This document shows, piece by piece, positions 31,925-38,033 of a stretch of DNA of 38,033 bases. The notes below the pieces were generated by a model. The model ran no database searches, had not been told where the DNA came from, and worked only from the letters and a program-made list of their open reading frames with translations. The stretch is taken from the NCBI GenBank assembly GCA_902612125.1, contig CACMBV010000022.1, positions 1-38,033 on the forward strand, read 5' to 3'. A program made the position numbers and the translations under genes. The stretch is from an uncultured Verrucomicrobiota bacterium. GTDB taxonomy: Bacteria > Verrucomicrobiota > Verrucomicrobiia > Opitutales > Seribacteraceae. Numbering within the stretch: position 1 is the stretch's first letter; each line of letters begins with the position of its first letter.

Positions 31925-33445
31925 CTACTCTCTTAGTTTCAAAAGTTCCATTTCTGCTTGTCTTGACAAGGGACTACCCGATGATTCCAACTCGATAACT
32001 TTCCGGTAAAGAACTCCTGCCGTCACGGGCATTCGTTCTACCAAATGGTATCTTCTTGCCAGTTCCCAAACTAGATCACTTGACTCAGGAAATAGTTCAC
32101 GAGCCTTTTCAAGTTCAGCTAAATAGCGGTTGGAAGTGAGCGTTTCCCTTGCAATCCTCAAGTAGTCCATACGGATATCAAAGTTAGTGGGGTCATGTCT
32201 GATTGCTTCGAGAATCGTCATCTCCGCCTCATTTATTTCTCCTAACTGAAAGTGTGCTTGAGAGCAAAGCTTCCAGGCTTCGGAATTTGTGGAATTTTCT
32301 TTAATCGCCGATCTCGCGTAGTGTAAGGTTTCCAGATATTTCCGGTCAAGATAGGCAACATGTGCACTTTCAACATGCGATTGCACGGGCGATATCGTTT
32401 TTTGGATTGGAGGGGAAGAGAAGGCAGCAGCGAGGTTCATTGCAGAAGAAATTTCTTCTATGGGCGGATCATTAATTTTATCAGGCCCTCCCTGGTTTAA
32501 ATCGGGAATTTCTTCGATTGGACGAGTAGGCGGTAATTTGGGACCTCTGGCTACCACAGGATCTTTCTGCATTACATCTTCTTTTTGATTGAGAACTTCG
32601 ATCATTTGAGAGAGAGAAAGTTGGCTTGGTGCAATACCTCTTTGAATGAACTCACCTAATTTTCTTTGCCTGAGCAAATTTGAAGAACTTTGGGCTAAGG
32701 CGGATTTTTCCAATGCTTGAGGACTCAGTTTTTCAATTTGAAAAATTAAATCTTCTGCTTTTTGACCTTCATTCTTTTCAAGCTTAATTTGCAGAAGAGC
32801 GAGAAGTGGTGCTGGGTTATTAGCTTCTTTTCGATGAGCCGTTTTATACCAAAACTCAGCTTGCGGAAGTAAATTTTTGGATGATAGTAAATTTCCCATG
32901 GTTAGACAGTCATCAAAAGAAAGATAATCCGAGCCCTTACCTAAGGCATTGATTGCTTGAGTGGTTTGGTTGATATTGGCCAGAACTCGGCCGTATTTTG
33001 CCCAGCTTTCCGAATCTTTGTCATTGAGTAGCAAATAATCTCCATACCTCTCCGCTGCGGAATTCAAATCACCTGCCAACTCATAGGCCTGAGCGGCTTC
33101 TTTTAATGTTTCTTCATCGGCTCCTGCAGCAATTGCCTGATCAAAGCGAAAGGCGGACATGGCAAACTGATTAGACTCTAACAAGGCCCTGGCTAATTGA
33201 ATCAGGATTGCATGTGAATCCGGGAATTCGCTGTTGAATTTACTTAATATTTTGATGGCCTCAGCCGTTTTACCCTGAACCCTTTTTTCAACGGCATTGG
33301 ATAGATCAGGTAATCTTGGTGCTTCTTCAGTCTCTAGCTCTTTGGTGGAATTTACTCTTACTCTTTCCTCTTCCCCACATCCGCCAACAAGAGACATGAC
33401 TGACCAAATCACTAGTCTTCGATTCGTTAAGTTTGCCATTTTCAT
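31925..33445 (-). CDS. Tetratricopeptide-repeat lipoprotein
   Basis: The 506-residue protein has a lipoprotein signal ending SLVGGC (Cys23) and then TPR-like helical repeats across most of its length: AVEKRVQGKTAEAIKILSKF, AAQAYELAGDLNSAAERYGD, HYARSAIKENSTNSEAWKLC, AHFQLGEINEAEMTILEAI and ELARRYHLVERMPVTAGVLY. A proline-rich, low-complexity link around residues 300-340 (GPKLPPTRPIEEIPD) separates two repeat groups. Such proteins usually act as protein-protein scaffolds in the envelope, and no specific partner is apparent. ATG codons at 33445 and 33439 are both possible. It lies 16 bases upstream of dnaG and is therefore probably the first gene of the TPR-dnaG-rpoD transcript. It is divergent from the DUF362 gene. 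Confidence 0.82.
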   Translation of the reverse strand: MKMANLTNRRLVIWSVMSLVGGCGEEERVRVNSTKELETEEAPRLPDLSNAVEKRVQGKTAEAIKILSKFNSEFPDSHAILIQLARALLESNQFAMSAFRFDQAIAAGADEETLKEAAQAYELAGDLNSAAERYGDYLLLNDKDSESWAKYGRVLANINQTTQAINALGKGSDYLSFDDCLTMGNLLSSKNLLPQAEFWYKTAHRKEANNPAPLLALLQIKLEKNEGQKAEDLIFQIEKLSPQALEKSALAQSSSNLLRQRKLGEFIQRGIAPSQLSLSQMIEVLNQKEDVMQKDPVVARGPKLPPTRPIEEIPDLNQGGPDKINDPPIEEISSAMNLAAAFSSPPIQKTISPVQSHVESAHVAYLDRKYLETLHYARSAIKENSTNSEAWKLCSQAHFQLGEINEAEMTILEAIRHDPTNFDIRMDYLRIARETLTSNRYLAELEKARELFPESSDLVWELARRYHLVERMPVTAGVLYRKVIELESSGSPLSRQAEMELLKLRE

Positions 33446-33483
33446 TATTATTTCTTTTCCATAATAACCGTCAATATCAAGTC

Positions 33484-34530
33484 ATGGTAGCCTTAATTGC
33501 AATTTCCTTATTCACATCCCTTTATTTGGATGCAGAAGATAATCCTTCTATTTACAACAGACTCGACCAAAAAATTTCAGATGACAAAAGCATTGAGGAG
33601 ATAAAATGCTGGGCTTACAGCGGAGGCGCGGGGGAGGATGAATCTGATTACTTTTCCAGTCTATCCAAAATTTTACCCGTTTTGGAATCGGATCATTCGA
33701 TAAAAATTAGTCCGAAATCTTTTCCCATGGTCGCTATCAAGTTGGACACTAGTTTGGCCCCTGGTATTCAGACTTCAAAACATCTCATTGACAGTATCTT
33801 GAATTGGCTAAGCACAAGGGGTTTTGAAAAAAAGGAGATTATCCTCTTTGATCGAGAAAGAGATGGCCTAAAAGAAGCTGGCTTCATTTCTGAGGAACAG
33901 GGTACTCTATACAAGAACTATCGGGTTTTACACGCATTCGAGGAAGATTATTTTATGGATGGATGGTTCCATGACAGCCCGCTTCCGCCCACTTCGTTTG
34001 ATCGTGCGAAGTATATTCTTCAATTTCCTGCTGAACCCGAAAGACGCCAAATAGAGGAACGAAAAAGCTATCTTCCCGCACTGCTTTTCAAAGATGCATT
34101 TTGGATTAATTTAGCCGTTCCCATGGATGATGTATTCTTGGGAGTAGATGGGGCGGCAGCCAATATTTCATTAGGAGCAGTCAATAATTACGGCCGTTTT
34201 CTTCAGAAAGCAACTATGGGGCCTGCAACCATTGCAGAAATCATGGCTATACCCGAAATTTGGGATAAACGAATTTTTTCGATCCTTGATTTCTCCACAT
34301 ATCAAGTGGCTAATGGGCAGCGGTTTGATTCCAAGTATACGGAAAAGATGAATCGCTTTTATATAAGTAGGAATCCATTTTCATTGGATTATCTGGCTTG
34401 GAAGATTATTGGTGAGCAAAGGGACAAACGGAATCTTAGCCAAAGAAAATTAAACAACTCCCTGCTTTTCAGGTATGCTCAGGAATTGGGCTTAGGGGTT
34501 GCACGAAATACACAAGTGAAACATTTTTGA
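33484..34530 (+). CDS. Exported DUF362-like protein
   Basis: The 348-residue product starts with a short hydrophobic signal (MVALIAISLFTSLYLDA) and has features of the DUF362 family. These are HLIDSILNWLSTRGFEKKEIILFDRE near the N-terminus, FWINLAVPMDDVFLGVDGAAANISLGAVNNYGRF in the middle, AEIMAIPEIWDKRIFSILDF, and ISRNPFSLDYLAWKIIGEQR near the end, where family members read like VSTDPVAVD. DUF362 proteins often hold Fe-S clusters in other genomes, but no cysteine cluster is seen here, so an electron-transfer role is unlikely. Function is unknown. The ATG at 33484 is preferred over a TTG at 33433, which would overlap the divergent TPR gene start. It lies 17 bases upstream of the second propeller gene. 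Confidence 0.68.
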   Translation: MVALIAISLFTSLYLDAEDNPSIYNRLDQKISDDKSIEEIKCWAYSGGAGEDESDYFSSLSKILPVLESDHSIKISPKSFPMVAIKLDTSLAPGIQTSKHLIDSILNWLSTRGFEKKEIILFDRERDGLKEAGFISEEQGTLYKNYRVLHAFEEDYFMDGWFHDSPLPPTSFDRAKYILQFPAEPERRQIEERKSYLPALLFKDAFWINLAVPMDDVFLGVDGAAANISLGAVNNYGRFLQKATMGPATIAEIMAIPEIWDKRIFSILDFSTYQVANGQRFDSKYTEKMNRFYISRNPFSLDYLAWKIIGEQRDKRNLSQRKLNNSLLFRYAQELGLGVARNTQVKHF

Positions 34531-34547
34531 ATAAGGATGGATAGGTT

Positions 34548-35810
34548 GTGAAAAGTAAAATTTTTTTTTCCTTTTTTTCGGTTATTGTGCTGGCTGAAAA
34601 AGTTTTTACTTCTGGAAATGATTGGTGTCATTGGTTGGGACCTAATCACAATGGGTTTGTGGAGGGAAACCTTTCTTTATCTCCTAACCCCAAACTTAAT
34701 GATACGAAATTACTTTGGAAAATCGAGGTCGGAAAAGGATGGTCTAGTCCAGTCGTTTCGGATCAAATGGCTTTCTTGCATGATCGGACTGCAAATATGG
34801 AGAACTTGACTGCCTACAGTCTGAATTCTGGCAAAGAGATCTGGAGGTTTTCTTTTGATTCTAATTATCGTGATGATTTTGGAATTGATAATGGCCCTAG
34901 GTCCACTCCCGCAATTAGTCAGGGTATCTTAGTAACTCATAGTCCGCAGGGTTTGGTTCATGCCGTTGATATAAAGACAGGAGTACTGAAATGGACTAGG
35001 AATTTATTCAGGGATTTTGGTTCAGCCAAAGGTTTTTTTGGTAGGTGTTCTTCACCATTAATTATGGATAAAAAGGTAATTTTTGATGTTGGAGGTAGCA
35101 CCGTTGGGCTGGTTGCTTTATCCCTGCAAACAGGTGATATGATTTGGGGAAGTAAAGTTTATGGAAATGACTACGCATCGGTATCACCCATACGGGTCGA
35201 AGCTTTACAACTCGTTACTGCTTTCATGCGAGAAGGATTAGTTGTTGTGGATGCTAGCAATGGTAGGGAAGTCTATTTTGACCGTTTTCAATCTCCCATC
35301 AATGCGTCTGTTAATGCTGCAAGTCCTTTGGTATTAGAAAATGGAATATTTTTATCTTCTTGTTATGAGGTGGGGTCAGGATACTGGAATTTTACTCAAC
35401 CTAATCCAGGGAGTAAAATAAAATTCCGACCCGTTTGGAAGGGTAGTGATAAAATGAACTGCCATTATTCGACGCCCGTTGAATGCAAAAATTATTTATT
35501 TGGCTTTCATGGGAGGCAGGAGCGTGGGGCAAGTTTACGCTGCATTAAGCTATCGGATGGTGAGGTTCAATGGAGTACTCAATCCGTCACAAATGGACAT
35601 TTAATTCGAGTTGATGAAAAGATAGTGACTCTTTCCGAAAAAGGCGAATTGTCGGTATTTTATGCATCCCCTGATTCCTTTAGGCCGATTTTACAACAGC
35701 AAATATTAGGACAGGGGCGGGCCCATTTTGCGTATTCAAATGGTAAGATTATTGCCCGTGACAATCGTCGATTGATTTGCCTGGAATTAAGTACAAAAGA
35801 GGAAAAATAA
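34548..35810 (+). CDS. Exported PQQ-type beta-propeller protein
   Basis: The 420-residue protein has a signal peptide (GTG start at 34548, FFSFFSVIVLAEKVFTSG) and a PQQ-like propeller with repeated blades. Examples are TKLLWKIEVGKGWSSPVVSD, SLNSGKEIWRFSF, DIKTGVLKWTRNL, SLQTGDMIWGSKV and KLSDGEVQWSTQSV. The initial WCHWLGPNHNGF motif is that of the W-x-x-x-R/L-GP-x-x-NG class. It is a homologue of the propeller at 3-1232, where the Trp of GKGWSSP is a stop codon. AAGGATGG precedes the GTG as ribosome binding site. No PQQ dehydrogenase catalytic residues are evident, so a binding or scaffold role is as likely as an enzymatic one. A run of nine T in the signal peptide region is in frame. Confidence 0.85.
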   Translation: MKSKIFFSFFSVIVLAEKVFTSGNDWCHWLGPNHNGFVEGNLSLSPNPKLNDTKLLWKIEVGKGWSSPVVSDQMAFLHDRTANMENLTAYSLNSGKEIWRFSFDSNYRDDFGIDNGPRSTPAISQGILVTHSPQGLVHAVDIKTGVLKWTRNLFRDFGSAKGFFGRCSSPLIMDKKVIFDVGGSTVGLVALSLQTGDMIWGSKVYGNDYASVSPIRVEALQLVTAFMREGLVVVDASNGREVYFDRFQSPINASVNAASPLVLENGIFLSSCYEVGSGYWNFTQPNPGSKIKFRPVWKGSDKMNCHYSTPVECKNYLFGFHGRQERGASLRCIKLSDGEVQWSTQSVTNGHLIRVDEKIVTLSEKGELSVFYASPDSFRPILQQQILGQGRAHFAYSNGKIIARDNRRLICLELSTKEEK

Positions 35811-35813
35811 AAA

Positions 35814-35850
35814 TAAAGTTCAGACAAATATTGTCCTAAAAATAACTTTA
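35814..35850. terminator. Possible bidirectional terminator between convergent genes
   Basis: An outer inverted repeat TAAAGTT (35814-35820) and AACTTTA (35844-35850) encloses an inner GACAA/TTGTC pair (35823-35827 and 35831-35835). It sits in the 43-base gap between the convergent propeller gene and the acidic protein gene. The stem is A+T-rich and interrupted, and no strong T-run follows, so the call is weak. Confidence 0.3.
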
Positions 35851-35853
35851 GAT

Positions 35854-36522
35854 TTATCTTCGACAGTCATTCATAACTCTGATCCAAATTTCACGAAGGT
35901 CGTGCATGCGGACATTAGTCTCCTTCATGTAAATCTTAATTTTCTTGGTGTTATGATGCTTGAAGAGGCGATTCATTCTCATCGACTCATTTAAGGCGGA
36001 ATGAGCTTTCTTAAAATGACAAACTGCAAGCAGGAAATCACCCAAGTCCAAGGAATTTGCAGCCATTATACAATGTTTCTCAGCGTCGGCGAGACTTACG
36101 CTATATCCCCATACTAAATCGCTTGAATTGGATTCCTTGTTTTTACGCATCAGTTGTTCCCACGATGCCCTAAGATAGGAAAAGAGAGCATTCGAAGTGA
36201 TGTAGATTGGATGACGATGAATCGTGTAAGGATCCATGTTATTAATTTCCTCAATCTCCATAGGTCTAATCAGTGGAAGATCATTTTCGTCCATTTCAAT
36301 TTCATCAGAGGATGACCAGTCATCCCTATGCCAACCCATAAGGTTTGCGGCAGCATCAAGTCGATCATCTTGATCTTTAACCTTATTATAAGCGGTCATA
36401 AAACGAGCCACCTCTTTGTCTGAATTTCTAAGGAAAACTTGCCAGTCAGACTCATTCCATGCAAGGTCACCACCTTCTTCCCAATCGCCTTCGTTGCTGC
36501 CTTCGAATTCGTATTGATTCAT
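35854..36522 (-). CDS. Unknown acidic protein
   Basis: The 222-residue product is soluble, with no signal peptide or membrane segment. The first 95 residues are strongly acidic and Trp-rich (FEGSNEGDWEEGGDLAW, then WHRDDWSSSDEIEMDENDLP). The rest is helical and more basic (LADAEKHCIMAANSLDLGDF, CHFKKAHSALNESMRMNRLF), ending in a basic tail. I do not recognise a family. The helical half has a layout reminiscent of a HEPN-like four-helix bundle, but the catalytic RxxxxxH motif is not clearly present. Neighbours do not suggest a role: it is convergent with the propeller gene and divergent from the acylphosphatase gene across about 110 bases. Confidence 0.6.
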   Translation of the reverse strand: MNQYEFEGSNEGDWEEGGDLAWNESDWQVFLRNSDKEVARFMTAYNKVKDQDDRLDAAANLMGWHRDDWSSSDEIEMDENDLPLIRPMEIEEINNMDPYTIHRHPIYITSNALFSYLRASWEQLMRKNKESNSSDLVWGYSVSLADAEKHCIMAANSLDLGDFLLAVCHFKKAHSALNESMRMNRLFKHHNTKKIKIYMKETNVRMHDLREIWIRVMNDCRR

Positions 36523-36631
36523 ATTATAATAAGTATGTTGAAACAGAATCTATAATCTTGCAAATGTTTTTATACTTCGATCCTTGAAAGATCATATATT
36601 TCATCAGAATATCTTACCGGCAAGATCCAAA

Positions 36632-36898
36632 ATGAGAAGAAAAACTAATTTTAAAGGCAGAGTCCAAGGAGTCGGTTTTAGATGGAATACAGAAAAGGCA
36701 GTGAAAAATTTTTGTGTCACTGGTTATGTGAAGAATCTGCCCAATGGCTCGGTAGAATTATTGCTGGAGGGAAATAGCGGAGAAGTTTTGAAAGCAGAGA
36801 AGTCAGTAGAGGAGAGGATGCGAGGATATTGGAGAGAAAGAGAAAGTGAGGAATTGCAGGGTGATCATCATTGGAAAGAATTTAAAATCCACTATTGA
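36632..36898 (+). CDS. acyP: Acylphosphatase
   Basis: The 88-residue enzyme hydrolyses carboxyl-phosphate bonds. It has the family signature FKGRVQGVGFRWNTEKAV (residues 6-23), with the catalytic Arg in GFRW, and the second motif GYVKNLPNGSVELLLEG with catalytic Asn. The C-terminal strand is WKEFKIHY. Length is typical (about 90). I use the ATG at 36632 (MRRKTNFKGRV) because it begins just before the first strand; a longer reading from 36584 adds 16 polar residues and is less likely. Its end overlaps the convergent cyclase-fold gene by 7 bases. Confidence 0.88.
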   Translation: MRRKTNFKGRVQGVGFRWNTEKAVKNFCVTGYVKNLPNGSVELLLEGNSGEVLKAEKSVEERMRGYWRERESEELQGDHHWKEFKIHY

Positions 36899-38033
36899 GG
36901 TAGGCACCTCTTTAAACTGAGCAGGGCCATCGCTGTCCCATATTGTTGATGATAGTCATAAAATGGGAAGTCCCACCATGAGCCGTCTTTTTCCTGTAAT
37001 GGAACAAGAATTTTTGCCAAGGATTTCTGGTACTCAGGTTGATCTTTTGGAGAAAGGCTTTCCAAACAAAAAGCAGCGTAAAGATGACCATAATAAAAAA
37101 AATAGCCAGCCACAGCAAACCATGATTCGTGAGGCATGGGTCGTTTGCGTGCAATATCAAGCCATCCATTACGCGTGATAAGCCTATCTAGGCAAAGTTT
37201 ATGAACCTCATTCGTAACTGATTCTTCTCCCCAAATTTGCAAGGCATAATTACAAGCATGGGATCTGCCCAAGCTGCCTGCAGGCCGATTAATCCCTGAT
37301 CTTGGTCTGTACTTTAAGTATTCACCGTAAAGATAGCTATGGTCAGGCAGTCTTTGTCGCTTGATCGCATTTAACGCTCGGGAGACCAACTTGTCAGGAA
37401 CCTCTACCCCTGAAGATTGTGCATCCTTGAGTGCGACTAACCCTGTTGCATTTACAAATGAAATGGAGGAACCGGATGGCTGCTTCGTTTGGGAATTAAA
37501 ATCATAGTATCCCCAACCTCCATCAATCGATTCATAGGTTTGAAGCATTTTGATTTGCTGAACCATTACCTTTATAATCTTTTTCTTATGTTTGCTATTG
37601 GAAGATAGTTCGTGCATCCGGTGAAGTGCTTGTAGCCCATAAGAATGTGACCAAACATTGTAGAGAGCCATTGGACTGGCTCGCCTTAGTTGAGGTAATT
37701 TTTCAAGAAGATAGTTTTCAGCCCTTTTGATACATTTTGAATAATTTTTGTCACTGTCTTTGATTTCGAGTAAGGCTGAAAGTGAAAGTGCGGTTACTGC
37801 CAACCTAAATGCCCTGTGAGACCCAGGAACGGGAGCAAAAATATTTAGGCCTTTGGTTTGCCTAGCTGAACCCCATGAACCATCTGAATTTTGGTTTTTC
37901 AAAAGAAAAGTACAACCCCTATCCAGGCTGCGTTGAATCTCGGTCGAGGAAAAATCGAGCTGAGCAGAAGGAGTACAACTGTCGTAGTCAGAGCCCTCTA
38001 AAGCGACACCAGGAGAAAATAACAAAACAAATG
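36892..38033 (-). CDS. Exported prenyltransferase/squalene-cyclase-fold repeat protein, 5' end outside window
   Basis: The frame is open to the right window edge. Its first visible residues FVLLFSPGVALEG look like the end of a signal peptide, so the start lies beyond the window and the TTG at 38025 is not the start. The protein has alpha-alpha toroid repeats with QW-like motifs: FLLKNQNSDGSWGSARQ, LQTYESIDGGWGYYDF, NGWLDIARKRPMPHESW and LVPLQEKDGSWWDFPFYDY. It lacks the DxDD catalytic acid of squalene-hopene cyclases and has no visible zinc site, so I do not call it a terpene cyclase. Exported proteins of this fold are common in Planctomycetes and Verrucomicrobia, and their roles are unknown. 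Confidence 0.8.
   Translation of the reverse strand, partial: FVLLFSPGVALEGSDYDSCTPSAQLDFSSTEIQRSLDRGCTFLLKNQNSDGSWGSARQTKGLNIFAPVPGSHRAFRLAVTALSLSALLEIKDSDKNYSKCIKRAENYLLEKLPQLRRASPMALYNVWSHSYGLQALHRMHELSSNSKHKKKIIKVMVQQIKMLQTYESIDGGWGYYDFNSQTKQPSGSSISFVNATGLVALKDAQSSGVEVPDKLVSRALNAIKRQRLPDHSYLYGEYLKYRPRSGINRPAGSLGRSHACNYALQIWGEESVTNEVHKLCLDRLITRNGWLDIARKRPMPHESWFAVAGYFFYYGHLYAAFCLESLSPKDQPEYQKSLAKILVPLQEKDGSWWDFPFYDYHQQYGTAMALLSLKRCLPQ

Noticed and set aside
34561-34569. T9 homopolymer as another frameshift site
   Set aside because: The run is in frame within the signal peptide region (Lys-Ile-Phe-Phe-Ser) and breaks nothing.
36892-38025. Squalene-hopene cyclase
   Set aside because: No DxDD motif is present, and the product appears exported; only the fold is supported.
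1-38033. tRNA, rRNA, CRISPR arrays, insertion sequences, prophage or attachment sites
   Set aside because: I found no cloverleaf-like sequence, repeat-spacer pattern, transposase or integrase motif, or long terminal inverted repeats.

Overview
The window is a densely packed bacterial chromosome segment of about 38 kb at roughly 40-42% G+C, with no rRNA, tRNA, insertion sequence, prophage or CRISPR array that I can see. The gene mix points to a Gram-negative, probably marine, member of Verrucomicrobiota (Opitutae-like). The evidence is exported PQQ-type beta-propellers, an IDS-like sulfatase next to a Tat-exported sugar isomerase/epimerase, several Gfo/Idh/MocA oxidoreductases, an exported DUF362 protein, lipid A and Lol-type genes, and a dnaG-rpoD pair. 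The phylum assignment is inference from gene content; no 16S gene is present.

Layout. 1-2.7 kb: a beta-propeller gene broken by an in-frame TAG, a histidine phosphatase, and a stand-alone AraC-type HTH protein preceded by a Fur-box-like palindrome. 2.7-6.6 kb (minus): a coupled tesA-ybbA-ybbP-like operon. 6.6-8.8 kb (plus): a coupled trio of a 4-TM protein, a DUF2256 zinc ribbon and a cryptochrome/photolyase. 8.7-10.7 kb: a divergent ADP-ribosylglycohydrolase-like gene and an HDAC-like gene. 10.7-14.7 kb (minus): sulfatase, sugar isomerase, membrane protein and oxidoreductase. 14.8-22.5 kb (plus): an envelope-biogenesis block with ydbH-ynbE-ydbL, a small membrane protein, a LolC/E-like and LolD-like pair, a GnnA-like oxidoreductase and lpxB. 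22.5-27.0 kb (minus): tetrapyrrole genes (protoporphyrinogen oxidase, ferrochelatase, CcsA/HemX-like protein, hemA). 27.1-28.0 kb: a small protein, a SUI1/YciH factor and a tatA-like gene. 28.1-33.4 kb (minus): TPR lipoprotein, dnaG and rpoD. 33.5-38 kb: DUF362 protein, a second beta-propeller, an unknown acidic protein, acylphosphatase and an exported prenyltransferase/squalene-cyclase-fold protein cut by the window edge.

The most striking signal is a pair of identical lesions. The only two G/C homopolymers longer than 7 that I found are both 9 long and both are followed by TGAAATT. In lpxB and in tatA they shift the frame straight into a TGA, and an 8-base run would restore a Gly-Gly-Gly-Glu-Ile sequence and a full-length protein in each case. 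This is either a systematic homopolymer over-call or a real slippage-prone tract in two envelope genes, and raw reads would decide. Other points of interest are a DnaG that lacks three of four zinc ligands, a ferrochelatase with all four cysteines of the mammalian-type [2Fe-2S] site, a primary sigma factor with a 90-residue Lys/Thr/Ser tail, and the complete YdbH-YnbE-YdbL lipid-transport set next to Lol and lipid A genes.

No stretch longer than 300 bases lacks a gene. The longest gap is about 215 bases (2448-2661), and it holds an open frame without a normal start codon.
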